A DNA stretch of 64,000 bases from positions 186,001 through 250,000 of the forward strand of contig NZ_BSTX01000006.1 in assembly GCF_030269765.1 (NCBI RefSeq). The letters are read 5' to 3'. The stretch comes from Actinorhabdospora filicis. Lineage in GTDB: Bacteria > Actinomycetota > Actinomycetes > Mycobacteriales > Micromonosporaceae. Below the pieces are notes generated by a model that made no database searches, had not been told where the DNA came from, and was given only the letters and a program-made list of their open reading frames with translations. Positions 16,442 to 24,491 of this stretch are shown in pieces (positions within the stretch are counted from its first letter, which is position 1; each line of letters starts with the position of its first letter). The translations under genes and the position numbers were made by a program.

Positions 16442-17502
16442 CGGTTCTCCTCTCCCGGGAACGCCACCACCGCGCGCAGCCCGCCGGCCGGGCGCGCCGA
16501 CAGCTCCAGCACCGCCCCGTGCGCCTCGGCCACCGCGGCCACGATGGACAGCCCGAGCCCCGTGCCGCGCCCGGTGCGCTCGGGGGCCGCGCGCCGGAAC
16601 GGCGTGCCGAGCCCGGCCACCTGCGCCGGATCCAGCTCCGGCCCGTCGTTCTCCACCGTGAGGATCCCGGCGGCCACGGCGATCCGCACCGCGCCGCCGT
16701 CCCGGTTGTGGGCGAACGCGTTGGCCACCAGGTTGTCCACCAGCCCCGCCAGCAGCGCCGGGACACCGCGGACCGCGCTGGCGTCGGCGACCACCGAGGC
16801 GCGTGAGCGGTCGCGGGCGGCGAGCGCGTCGTCCACGAGGTCGCGCAGCGTCACCGGGACGCGCTCACCGGCGTCCGGATGCTGCGCGCGGGCCAGCAGC
16901 AGCAGGCCCTCCAGCAGCGGTTCCATGCGGTCCAGTTCGGCGCGGACCCGTCCCGCCAGCGCCACCGTGGACTCCGCGAGCGGGCCGGGCTTGGCCAGCG
17001 CGACGTCCACCGAGGCGCGCATCGTGGTCAGCGGCGTGCGCAGCTCGTGGGAGGCGTTGGCCGCGAACCGGCGCTGCGCGGTGAAGGACGCCTCCAGCCG
17101 CTCCAGGAGGCCGTCGATGGTGTCGGCCAGGCGCTTGACCTCGTCGTCGGGACCGGGCGCCCGCAGCCGCTCGTGCAGGTTCTCGGCGGTGATCCGCCGG
17201 GTGGCCGCGGTGATCGTCCGCAGTGGACGCAGGACCCGCCCGGCCAGCAGGCGGCCCAGCACCAGCGAGGCGGCCGTCATCACCGTCAGCGACAGCGCGG
17301 AGGAGACCAGGAGCTGCCGGTTGCGCTCCTCCTCCAGCGCGCGCAGCCGCTCCCGCTCGGCCACCGGCGGCGCCCCGGCGGGCGCGGCCGATGTGGTGTC
17401 GCTCCACGAGAGCGCGCCGGAGAGCCCGAGCAGCGCCACTCCCGACACCAGGAAGACCACCGCGTAGAGCAGCGTGTACCGCCAGCCGACCGTCCGCACC
17501 AT
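16438..17502 (-). CDS. Membrane sensor histidine kinase
   Basis: I chose the ATG at 17502 (MVRTVGWRY), which places the first TM helix at residues 9-31; a GTG at 17532 is possible. A short extracellular loop of about 35 residues, a second TM (64-85) and a HAMP linker follow. The phospho-acceptor H152 lies in SHELRTPLTT, and the ATPase part has the N box (DNLVANAFAHN), a DGPELDP region and the GRGTGLGLSIV G box. The small sensor loop suggests membrane or small-ligand sensing. It is divergent from the gene at 17589. Confidence 0.92.
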   Translation of the reverse strand: MVRTVGWRYTLLYAVVFLVSGVALLGLSGALSWSDTTSAAPAGAPPVAERERLRALEEERNRQLLVSSALSLTVMTAASLVLGRLLAGRVLRPLRTITAATRRITAENLHERLRAPGPDDEVKRLADTIDGLLERLEASFTAQRRFAANASHELRTPLTTMRASVDVALAKPGPLAESTVALAGRVRAELDRMEPLLEGLLLLARAQHPDAGERVPVTLRDLVDDALAARDRSRASVVADASAVRGVPALLAGLVDNLVANAFAHNRDGGAVRIAVAAGILTVENDGPELDPAQVAGLGTPFRRAAPERTGRGTGLGLSIVAAVAEAHGAVLELSARPAGGLRAVVAFPGEENR

Positions 17503-17588
17503 CGCATCAGCATGCCCGGCGGCGGATAACACCGCGATGACGGCGGCGATGCGGCCCGCGTCATGGCCGGATCCCTAGAAACGACGGC

Positions 17589-19046
17589 ATGCCAAACGCA
17601 TTCGCAACACAGTGGACGGACTACCGCCGCCGGATCGGGAACTGGATCGGGCTCGCCTGCGCCTTCCTGCTGCTGGCCGGTTTCGGCGTCCTGGTCGGCG
17701 CCGGTGACGGAAACGCCTGCATGCAGGGCGATCTGGAGGTCGCCTGCGTGAGCGGCCCGGTGGGGCCCGACGGGAATCCGGTCGCCGACATCTTCGCCAT
17801 GGCCGGGCGCGATCTGGGCCCCGACGGCATGATCACGGCCCGGCTCACCGCGATGAACGGGATCATCACCTACCCGCCGCCGAACCACGACGAGATCGTC
17901 TCCGGCCTGGTGCCGTGGGCCAAGACCGGCCTGATCATCAAGGACGGCACCGGGCAGGGCTCCTCCTACGCCGCGATCGCGATGACCGGCGCGCACGGCG
18001 TCCGCTTCCAGTACGACTACACCGGCGACATCGCCGGCAGTCCCGCCGGTGAGCTCACGCGCTGGCTGCGGCTGGTGCGCGCCGGGGACGAGATCACCGG
18101 CTACGAGTCGCCGGACGGTCTCCAGTGGACGGAGGTGGGCCGGGCGCGGCTGCGGCTGCCCGAGCGCGTCCGCGTCGGCCTGTTCACCGCCTCGCCCGGT
18201 GACGTGACCGTGGAGGCGATCGGCGCGGCCATGCGCTTCACCCAGGCCACCGGGCGCTTCGAGAACGTCACCGTGGAGGGCGCGCCGCAGCAGGAGTGGT
18301 CGGCCGATCACGTCGGCGAGTACGGCCACACCGACTGGGAGAAGGACCACAAGGCCTCCGGTGTCGTGCGCGACGGAGAGGCCTTCGAGGTCACCGGCTC
18401 GGGCGACATCGGCCCGGTGTCGACCGACATGGTGCGCACGCTCTCCGACACGCTCGCCGGGCTGCCCTTCGCGCTGCTGGCGCTGCTCATCGCCGCCGCC
18501 CGCTTCGGCGCGCGCGGGGCGGGGAGGCCGGGGACCGCCGCGCGGGCGGGCGTCGCCGGTGCCGCCGCGTTCGCCGTGACGACGGTGGGCGCCGCGGTGG
18601 CGGTGTGGGCCGGATCGGCGCTGCGGGCACCGGAGACTCCGATGTTCCACGCCGGATTCGCCACCGGCGCGCGCGTCGTGCTCGGGGCGGGAGTGTTCGG
18701 CGCTTGCGCGGCCGTCCTCGCGCTGGCGCTCGGAGTGCTGCTGCGCAAGGGATGGCGGGCGGGGCTGGTGGCCTCGGCGGCGGCCCTGGTGCCCTACCTC
18801 TTCGTCATGCTGCCGGTGCTGCCGCCGGGCGTCGTCGACTGGCTGTTCATGGTGACGCCGTCGGCCGGGTACTCCGTCCTCGGCGTCCTGACCGCCTACC
18901 CGCAGGTGGAGTCGCTCTACGCGCCTTACACCGGCTACTACCCGCTGCCGTGGTGGGCGGGGCTGCTCATCGCGGCCGCCTACGCGGGGGCGCTGCTGTA
19001 CCCGGCCGTCCGCAAGGGACGCGCCGACCGGCCCGCCTGGCGCTAG
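17589..19046 (+). CDS. Membrane protein: DUF1349/LamG-like sandwich joined to an ABC-2-like permease half
   Basis: 485 residues. After an N-terminal TM helix (about 18-38), residues 50-235 look like a DUF1349/concanavalin-type beta sandwich (GLVPWAKTGLIIKDGTGQGSSYAAIAMTG region, LTRWLRLVRAGDEITGYES). The C-terminal half (about 290-475) has five or six TM helices and a VDWLFMVTPSAGYSVLG turn reminiscent of ABC-2 permeases. Such fusions usually sit beside an ABC ATPase, but none is adjacent here. It may use an ATPase encoded elsewhere, or be a remnant of a larger permease. It faces away from the two-component system. Confidence 0.6.
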   Translation: MPNAFATQWTDYRRRIGNWIGLACAFLLLAGFGVLVGAGDGNACMQGDLEVACVSGPVGPDGNPVADIFAMAGRDLGPDGMITARLTAMNGIITYPPPNHDEIVSGLVPWAKTGLIIKDGTGQGSSYAAIAMTGAHGVRFQYDYTGDIAGSPAGELTRWLRLVRAGDEITGYESPDGLQWTEVGRARLRLPERVRVGLFTASPGDVTVEAIGAAMRFTQATGRFENVTVEGAPQQEWSADHVGEYGHTDWEKDHKASGVVRDGEAFEVTGSGDIGPVSTDMVRTLSDTLAGLPFALLALLIAAARFGARGAGRPGTAARAGVAGAAAFAVTTVGAAVAVWAGSALRAPETPMFHAGFATGARVVLGAGVFGACAAVLALALGVLLRKGWRAGLVASAAALVPYLFVMLPVLPPGVVDWLFMVTPSAGYSVLGVLTAYPQVESLYAPYTGYYPLPWWAGLLIAAAYAGALLYPAVRKGRADRPAWR

Positions 19047-19107
19047 GAGACCACTACGAACCGGCCAGTCGGTCGGGGGCCGTCCGGCCCGAACGAGTGA
19101 CCCGGGA

Positions 19108-19134
19108 CCGCGCGGACCTGCGCTTTCCGCGCGG
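19108..19134 (+). terminator. Hairpin after the sandwich/permease gene
   Basis: CCGCGCGGA (19108-19116) pairs with TCCGCGCGG (19126-19134) around a 9-base loop, about 60 bases past the stop at 19046. No T-tract follows. Confidence 0.45.
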
Positions 19135-19165
19135 AACCGGCTAGATCATCTTCCCGGGGCCGAAA

Positions 19166-19187
19166 CCGGGTACGATCGGTTACCCGG
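19166..19187 (+). promoter_or_regulatory. Inverted repeat with candidate -10 before the methyltransferase gene
   Basis: CCGGGTA (19166-19172) and TACCCGG (19181-19187) flank CGATCGGT. TACGAT at 19171-19176 fits a TANNNT -10 and overlaps the left arm. This could be a promoter with an operator for the DUF574 gene. No -35 is clear. Confidence 0.35.
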
Positions 19188-19249
19188 GCGGACAAGGGAA
19201 GTCGTAACATATGCGGCACCAATTACTCCCTAGCCGCAAAGGCGACGCC

Positions 19250-20086
19250 ATGACCGCTACCGACGGCGTGACTGACCCCGGTTACGTGCCCGAGTTCGAC
19301 ATCTCCCAGCCGACCATCGCCCGCGTCTACGACGCGCTGCTCGGCGGCAAGGACAACTTCGAGGCCGACCGCGTCGGTGCGCAGACCTACCTGAAGTACG
19401 TGCCGGACGCCGGGCGCTGCGCCCAGGAGAACCGTCAGGCGCTCATCAAGGGCGTCCATTACATGGCCCGCAAGGCGAGGCTGGACCAGTTCCTCGACGT
19501 CGGCAGCGGACTGCCGACGTCGAAGAACACCCACGAGGCGGCGCAGGAGATCAACCCGAGCGCCCGCGTGGTCTATGTGGACAACGACCCGATCGTGCTG
19601 GCCCACGGGCGGGCGCTGCTGGCGACCAACGAGTCGACCACGGTGATCACCGCCGACCTGCGCGAGCCGGACAAGATCCTGGGCAACGCCGACGTCAAGC
19701 GCATGCTCGACTTCACCCGCCCGATCGGGCTGATGCTGGTGGGCCTGCACATGCACTTCCACGACGATGAGCAGCCCGACGAATGGGTCCGCACGCTGAT
19801 GGACGCCATGGTCCCCGGCAGCCACCTCTTCATCACCGACTTCGTCGACACCGGCGAACCGCTCCAGAAGGGCATGGAGCAGGCCGGTCTGGAGTCCCTC
19901 GGCAACGGCTGGATCCGCAGCCCCGAGCGGATCGAGGAGCACTTCCTGGGCATGGAGATCATCAAGCCGGGCGTGGACTTCCTCGCCCGGTGGTTCCCCG
20001 AGAACCCCACCGCCGAGGTGCCCGACAAGCAGGCGCTGGAGCCGTGGCAGCGCATCCTGATGGCCGGAATCGCGGTCAAGAAGTAG
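19250..20086 (+). CDS. DUF574 / SAV2177-type S-adenosylmethionine methyltransferase
   Basis: 278 residues from ATG 19250 (AAAGG 8-10 bases upstream). An in-frame ATG at 19211 with GGGAAG is an alternative and would add 13 residues. The family hallmark YDALLGGKDNFEADR follows a short N-terminus. The SAM site is FLDVGSGLPTSKNTHE, then VVYVDNDPIV for the ribose-binding acidic residue. This family is highly multiplied in actinomycetes, often beside XRE/DUF397 genes as here, and its substrate is mostly unknown. It converges on the XRE gene across a shared terminator. Confidence 0.9.
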   Translation: MTATDGVTDPGYVPEFDISQPTIARVYDALLGGKDNFEADRVGAQTYLKYVPDAGRCAQENRQALIKGVHYMARKARLDQFLDVGSGLPTSKNTHEAAQEINPSARVVYVDNDPIVLAHGRALLATNESTTVITADLREPDKILGNADVKRMLDFTRPIGLMLVGLHMHFHDDEQPDEWVRTLMDAMVPGSHLFITDFVDTGEPLQKGMEQAGLESLGNGWIRSPERIEEHFLGMEIIKPGVDFLARWFPENPTAEVPDKQALEPWQRILMAGIAVKK

Positions 20087-20093
20087 CGACGGC

Positions 20094-20121
20094 GGGCGCG
20101 GCACCCGATGGTGCCGCGCCC
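20094..20121. terminator. Bidirectional terminator between converging genes
   Basis: GGGCGCGGCACC (20094-20105) and GGTGCCGCGCCC (20110-20121) form a perfect 12-bp stem with loop CGAT, between the methyltransferase stop and the XRE stop. Confidence 0.75.
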
Positions 20122-20140
20122 GTCCATATAGAGCTAACGG

Positions 20141-21022
20141 TCAGTAGAGCTCATCGATGATGGCGTCGATGATCTTCGGGGTGTCCGACGGCGGTGAGGC
20201 CTGCACGCAGAGCCGCTCCATCGCCGCGACGTACTGGTCGACGTCGTCCCGCTTGTCCAGGTACAGCGCGCTGGTGAGCTGCTCCAGGTAGATCAGGTCC
20301 GGCAGGTCGGCGTCGGGGAACCGCAGCACGGTGAACGCGCCACCGGCACCGGCGTGACCGCCCGCGTCGGACTTGATGATCTGGATCTGCACGTTCGCCT
20401 TGCCGGACAGCTTGATCAGCGTCTCCAGCTGGTCGCGCATGATCTCCCGGCCGCCGATCGGGCGGCGCAGCGCGGCCTCGTCGATGACCGTCCACAGTCG
20501 CGGCGCGTTGGGGCGGGTGAGGACCGCCTGCCGCGACATGCGCAGGTCGACGCGGCGTTCCACGTCCTTGCTTCCCTTGAGGTCGTGCGCCAGCCGCACC
20601 ACGGCCTCGGCGTACGCGCGGGTCTGCAGCAGGCCCGGCACGAACTGCACTTCGAAGTTGCGGATCAGCGAGGCGGTGGCCTCCAGGCCCATGTAGGACT
20701 GGAACCAGCCGGGCAGGACGTCGCCGAAGCGGTGCCACCATCCCGGCGCGTTGGCCTCGCGGGCCAGGTCGAGCAGCCGTTTGCGCTCATCGGGATCGTC
20801 CACGCCGTACAGCGTGAGCAGGTCGTCGATGTCGCGTTCCTTGAAGCTGACCCGGCCCAGCTCCATGCGGCTGATCTTGGATTCGGAGGAGCGGATCTCC
20901 CAGCCCGCGTCGGCCCGGCTGATGCCCTCGGCCTCGCGTAGCCGGCGCAGATGCGCGCCCAACAGCATGCGCAGCGCGGTCGGTCCGGTGGCGCCACCGG
21001 ACGACGATGGTGCTGACGTCAC
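20141..21022 (-). CDS. XRE-family regulator with DUF5753 (Scr1-like) domain
   Basis: 293 residues from the GTG at 21022 behind a strong GAGGAGGTGGG. An N-terminal HTH (about 17-75: LRRLREAEGISRADAGWEIRSSES) is followed by the DUF5753 domain, with its usual FEVQFVPGLLQTRAYAEAV and LIYLEQLTSALYLD segments. These regulators typically act with DUF397 partners in actinomycete development and antibiotic control. A DUF397 gene lies 292 bases upstream on the same strand but behind a strong terminator, so the two appear to be separately transcribed. Confidence 0.92.
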   Translation of the reverse strand: MTSAPSSSGGATGPTALRMLLGAHLRRLREAEGISRADAGWEIRSSESKISRMELGRVSFKERDIDDLLTLYGVDDPDERKRLLDLAREANAPGWWHRFGDVLPGWFQSYMGLEATASLIRNFEVQFVPGLLQTRAYAEAVVRLAHDLKGSKDVERRVDLRMSRQAVLTRPNAPRLWTVIDEAALRRPIGGREIMRDQLETLIKLSGKANVQIQIIKSDAGGHAGAGGAFTVLRFPDADLPDLIYLEQLTSALYLDKRDDVDQYVAAMERLCVQASPPSDTPKIIDAIIDELY

Positions 21023-21258
21023 GATCCCACCTCCTCGCCTCGTCGATGTATACGGGCCTACTCACCGGTTCGCTTAAGGGACGCGTCCCGGCGAGGGCGC
21101 GCTGCCGTGGCCCCACTCCGTTTACGCGGTCCCGTCCGCCCGCCGCCGAGCGGCCGTCCGGGATACCACATGGTGCATCAGATGAGGCCCGCGCGCTCGC
21201 GGATCCGCCGTTGGGACGGCGGGACGGTGCCCGCTCGCGCACTGTTCCAGCTTAGCCG

Positions 21259-21299
21259 GGACCGCCGGAGGCGAGGTGGCGCGATGCCTCCGGCGGTCC
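21259..21299 (-). terminator. Strong hairpin terminator after the DUF397 gene
   Basis: A perfect 14-bp stem: GGACCGCCGGAGGC (21259-21272) with GCCTCCGGCGGTCC (21286-21299), 15 bases past the DUF397 stop. It isolates DUF397 from the XRE gene downstream. Confidence 0.7.
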
Positions 21300-21314
21300 G
21301 TCCTTTGGGGACGA

Positions 21315-21554
21315 CTACCGGATCAGGTTGTCGAAGTCGCCGTCGCGGGCGCCTTCGAGGAACGCCACGATCTCATCGCGCGTGTAGACGAGCGCGGGTC
21401 CCTGCGGGTCGCGCGAGTTGCGCACCGCGAACTCGCCACCGGGAAGGGCGGCCATCTCAACGCAGTTGCCGCTCGGGTTGGAGCGGCGGCTCTTCTGCCA
21501 GACGACGGTGGAGGGCAGTTCGCCGGCCGGTATGCCGTTGCGAGCCGTGTCCAT
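21315..21554 (-). CDS. DUF397 protein
   Basis: 79 residues from ATG 21554 with AAAGGAAG upstream. It has the complete DUF397 signature: VVWQKSRRSNPSGNCVEMAAL, then VRNSRDPQGPALVYT and a final AFLEGARDGDFD. DUF397 proteins are usually small antagonists or partners of XRE/DUF5753 regulators, and such a regulator lies just downstream. The 5' region contains a 9-bp hairpin (21618-21645) and, further up, a perfect 20-bp palindrome (21705-21724). Confidence 0.92.
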   Translation of the reverse strand: MDTARNGIPAGELPSTVVWQKSRRSNPSGNCVEMAALPGGEFAVRNSRDPQGPALVYTRDEIVAFLEGARDGDFDNLIR

Positions 21555-21617
21555 GGGTCTTCCTTTCCCCCGTCCGATGTGGACGGGCGGTCGGCACCTG
21601 CCGCCTGCTGGGGGCGC

Positions 21618-21645
21618 GACGGCCGGAATCCCACCACCGGCCGTC
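21618..21645 (-). promoter_or_regulatory. Hairpin in the probable DUF397 leader
   Basis: GACGGCCGG (21618-21626) pairs with CCGGCCGTC (21637-21645), 64-91 bases ahead of the DUF397 ATG. A TAGAGT (-10-like, minus strand, 21664-21669) lies just upstream, so the hairpin would be at the 5' end of the mRNA. Confidence 0.35.
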
Positions 21646-21704
21646 AGCGGCTGTGCAAGGAACACTCTAAGGCCGCGCGTGCGAATGCGCGAGAAAACTG
21701 CCGT

Positions 21705-21724
21705 GCAGATGCACGTGCATCTGC
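21705..21724. promoter_or_regulatory. Perfect 20-bp palindrome, candidate operator
   Basis: GCAGATGCACGTGCATCTGC reads the same on both strands. It lies 36 bases upstream of the -10-like TAGAGT of the DUF397 gene and in the 507-base non-coding stretch 21555-22061. Nearby single half-sites (GATGCA at 21733-21738, ATGCACC at 21766-21772) resemble the same core. The position suits an activator or autoregulator site. Confidence 0.5.
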
Positions 21725-21887
21725 GGCGGTCGGATGCAAGTGACGATGAATGTGATAACGTACACATGCACCGGCACCGACAAGTAGGTGGAGATCCATA
21801 GTCAGGTGGGGTCGTGCGGGTCCATTTCGGACACTCCGCGCGGCACAGGCGCAGGAGGCCATGGGGTGGCTTCGCTACGTCGTCGGC

Positions 21888-21934
21888 GGGGACGGCTCCG
21901 GCCGCGGCTCACCAGCCGCGCGGGAGCCGTCCCC
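21888..21934. terminator. Large two-part hairpin in the long intergenic stretch
   Basis: GGGGACGGCTC (21888-21898) pairs with GAGCCGTCCCC (21924-21934), and an inner CGCGGCT (21903-21909) pairs with AGCCGCG (21914-21920). It could be a terminator, or a structured leader of the small genes that begin at 22062. Apart from the elements listed, I see no gene in 21555-22061. Confidence 0.4.
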
Positions 21935-22061
21935 CCACATACGGAGTCGAGAGTGCGATTGTCGGAACCACGACACCCGCCGCCGGTGAGATCACTTCGC
22001 GAATCGGTGGGAGGGACGCGCCGAAAGAAGCGCGCCCCGGGTACGGAGGGAGACGGTGATC

Positions 22062-22262
22062 ATGGCCGCGTTGGTGGTCGCGTGGAAGGCGATCCGGGAT
22101 GCTCACGTCGAGGCGATACATACGCCCGGCGAGCACGGCGAGCCCGTAGGCACCGGCCGCTGCGTCGACTGTGGACGCAGCTTCCCCTGCGGTCCCCATC
22201 AAATGGCCGCCCAGATCCTGCGCGACGACGAACGTCTCGCCGCGGCCGGCAGCGCCTCATGA
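22062..22262 (+). CDS. 66-residue cysteine-motif protein, first of a coupled pair
   Basis: I chose ATG 22062 because GGAGGGAG (22045-22052) lies 9 bases upstream; the GTG at 22056 would be too close. The central motif GRCVDCGRSFPCGPH, with CxxC and a following C/H, looks like a small metal-binding knuckle. It ends in an ATGA overlap with the next gene. Small proteins of this kind are common near DUF397 loci in actinomycetes, but their role is unknown. No membrane segment or signal peptide is present. Confidence 0.75.
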   Translation: MAALVVAWKAIRDAHVEAIHTPGEHGEPVGTGRCVDCGRSFPCGPHQMAAQILRDDERLAAAGSAS

Positions 22263-22459
22263 ACGCCATGGAGATCCACGCGATGTGGTCGGTCTGGGAC
22301 GCCCACGGCCAGGCCATCGTCCCGTACAAGGTCTGCCGCGAAGGCTGCCACGAATCCTGGCCCTGCGCCTCCCGCCGCGACGCCGACTCGCAGCTGCGCG
22401 AAGCGGGAGTCGACCCGTACGCGGTGAAACGCGGGGAGGTCGCGATCCCGGCGTTATGA
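22259..22459 (+). CDS. 66-residue cysteine-motif protein, second of a coupled pair
   Basis: The ATG at 22259 overlaps the preceding stop codon (ATGA). This protein is the same length as its neighbour and keeps the aromatic-Pro-Cys element (VCREGCHESWPCASR), so the two look like diverged duplicates. The Cys spacing differs (CxxxC...C). A strong T-tailed terminator follows, so the pair is probably the end of a transcript. Function unknown. Confidence 0.75.
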   Translation: MNAMEIHAMWSVWDAHGQAIVPYKVCREGCHESWPCASRRDADSQLREAGVDPYAVKRGEVAIPAL

Positions 22460-22478
22460 CCGGGCGCCCGCAGAGACG

Positions 22479-22513
22479 AACCGGCCACCCGGTGGGGGGT
22501 GGCCGGTTTTTTT
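22479..22513 (+). terminator. Rho-independent terminator of the small-protein pair
   Basis: AACCGGCCACCC (22479-22490) and GGGTGGCCGGTT (22497-22508) form a perfect 12-bp stem with a six-base loop, running into a seven-T tract (22507-22513). It also faces the end of the converging gene at 22521. Confidence 0.9.
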
Positions 22514-22520
22514 GTGGGGG

Positions 22521-24491
22521 TCAGGGGGTCATGGCGTGCAGGGACGCCTTGAGGAGCGACATGCGGTTGCGATCGCGGCGGCCGTCGAGCGCGACCCACT
22601 CCTTGCCCTCGGCGGCCACGCCCTGGAGGACGTGGAGGGTGGCGTGGACACCGGAGGCGTCCATGGTCAGCCGGGTCGTCCGCTCCTCCTCGGTGTCATC
22701 GCTGCGCGGCCCACGCACCGGGATCGATGTCTCCAGGCCGGAGAGGAGCCGCAAGGTGAACCGGCGCCGGTTGTTCTCGTAGCGGACCAGGTGCGCCGAG
22801 GCGATCGTGTGGAAGCCGTACTCGTTCCACTCCTTCATGTGCAGCCGCCCGGTCGACGTGTTCACCTCGGCCAGGACCTGGCGGACCCCGTCGGCGGTGA
22901 GGATGAACAGCATGAGGCGGTACCAGGTGTAGCGCCATGGGCCGTCCTTGATGCGGGCCCGTCCGGCCTCCTGCGCGGGATCTTCGAGTAACGCGTGCTC
23001 CAGTACGTCGGCCGGAGACAGCTTGTAGTCATGGAGGGCCCGGTTCATCAGGAGCACCTTGTCGGTGGCGAGCCAGGCGGCCATCTCCTCGTCGGACGGC
23101 CGGTCGGCCAGCTCGGCGACGCGGCGCAGGTACGCGCCGTGCCACTCGGCGTACTCCGCCGAGGCGGCCTTCGCGTCCTCCGCCGCCCGGACCGGGCCGG
23201 TGCGCAGCCGGTAGGCGATCTTTGCGGCGGTGAAGCCGAAGAGCGCCAGCGAGACGGTGAGCGGCAACCCGAGCTCCGGGGAGGACGACCAGGCTCCGAT
23301 CAGCGCGATCGGCGTCGTCACGATGAACGCGGCGGCGGCCACCCCGGCGAGCGCCTTCATCCGGGCGGGCGCGACCGGCCGGTGCCGGTGGGCGAGCATC
23401 GCGCCGCTCTCCCATCGCTCCATCGTGCGGCGGGCGAGGAAATCGACCAGCCACTCCAGCCCGTCGGCGCCGATTCTGCTCTCGCGGTACCGGTGGGCCA
23501 CCTCGGTGCCGAGATCCTGCTCGATCCCCGCCATCTGGGCACGCCACGCGTTCGCGGTGAGCCCGGCGGGGACGTACGTGGCGAAGTAGTGGGCGAACAG
23601 CTCGCGGATCCGCGCGGTGAAGCCACCGTCCGGTGGTTCCCGGCGCGGTGGCCGGTACGGGCTGAGCACGGCCTCCTTCGCGCGCACGCGCTCGGCCAGG
23701 TGGCGCCAGTCGGTGGCGGGTCCCGCGCCGAACAGCCCGGCGGTGACGGCCAGGGCGTAGGCCACCAGGCCGGGCACGTTCGGGTTCGCGACGAGCATCG
23801 CGCCGATGCCCGCGGCGGACAGCGCGGCGAGCGCGGCGGTGGTCCACATCGTGCCGCGCTCACGGCGGGTGGCGGCGAAGGGCTCGGTGCGGCGTGGGCG
23901 CGGAGGATTCGGCGTGGGCTGGAAGAACTTCCAGGCCCGCTCGACCCGGTACCCGGCACGCCATCCGCTCGCCGCCTGCCGCACCGTGCGTTCCCACAGC
24001 CGGTCCCGGATCGGCCCGGTGAGGAATCGGTCGAGGTGCCGCAGGATGTCCTCGCGCAGCCTGACCGGCAGGTGGTCGAAATCGCGGGTCACGGTCTCGA
24101 CGTCGGCCTCGGGCGTCTCCATCAGGCGCGCGATCATTCGAAGCCCGTGCGTCCACTGTCCGTTCTCGCGGGAAGGGAACCGTTCGGGCGCACGGCGCAG
24201 GGCGGCCATGTCCTCATCGGACAGGTCACGCCGGGTACGGCCGCTGAGCCGGGCGAGAACCCAGTAGAAGCCCACGTCGACGCCGGTGTGGCCGGCGTGC
24301 ACGGCTTCGTCGATGAGCTTCCGCGCGGCGGTGGGCATCCCGCCGTCGAGGTACCGCACCCCCGCCAGGAACTTCTCCTTCGGATCGGCGTCGGCGCCGA
24401 CCTGGTAGACGGTGACCTCGTGGACCGTGTTCGCCTGTACTCCCACCCGGGCGTGGCCGTCGGCGGTATTGGCGTTCTCCACCGGGCTCAC
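22521..24491 (-). CDS. Four-TM protein with N-terminal amyloid-signalling-like motif, partner of a nucleosidase
   Basis: 656 residues. Residues 5-30 (ENANTADGHARVGVQANTVH and on) carry an N-x(5)-G-x-ARVGVQ motif that is repeated near the C-terminus of the upstream nucleosidase. Residues 35-190 are helical and TPR-like (FLAGVRYLDGGMPTAARKLI). Two TM hairpins follow at about 215-257 and 380-427, with a cytosolic insert between, and then a 230-residue cytosolic tail. There is no NB-ARC or protease motif. The ATG overlaps the nucleosidase stop by 4 bases. I recognise the family as recurrent in actinomycetes but know no experimental function; a membrane-side sensor or executioner is inference. Confidence 0.72.
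   Translation of the reverse strand: MSPVENANTADGHARVGVQANTVHEVTVYQVGADADPKEKFLAGVRYLDGGMPTAARKLIDEAVHAGHTGVDVGFYWVLARLSGRTRRDLSDEDMAALRRAPERFPSRENGQWTHGLRMIARLMETPEADVETVTRDFDHLPVRLREDILRHLDRFLTGPIRDRLWERTVRQAASGWRAGYRVERAWKFFQPTPNPPRPRRTEPFAATRRERGTMWTTAALAALSAAGIGAMLVANPNVPGLVAYALAVTAGLFGAGPATDWRHLAERVRAKEAVLSPYRPPRREPPDGGFTARIRELFAHYFATYVPAGLTANAWRAQMAGIEQDLGTEVAHRYRESRIGADGLEWLVDFLARRTMERWESGAMLAHRHRPVAPARMKALAGVAAAAFIVTTPIALIGAWSSSPELGLPLTVSLALFGFTAAKIAYRLRTGPVRAAEDAKAASAEYAEWHGAYLRRVAELADRPSDEEMAAWLATDKVLLMNRALHDYKLSPADVLEHALLEDPAQEAGRARIKDGPWRYTWYRLMLFILTADGVRQVLAEVNTSTGRLHMKEWNEYGFHTIASAHLVRYENNRRRFTLRLLSGLETSIPVRGPRSDDTEEERTTRLTMDASGVHATLHVLQGVAAEGKEWVALDGRRDRNRMSLLKASLHAMTP

Noticed and set aside
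21814..22059. An 81-residue protein in the long intergenic stretch
   Set aside because: Low-complexity, no ribosome site and no recognisable composition of a real protein.
21788..22459. A single 223-residue protein covering the second small gene
   Set aside because: Its first 157 codons are Arg-rich and cross the 47-base hairpin. The internal ATG at 22259 with ATGA coupling gives a coherent 66-residue product.
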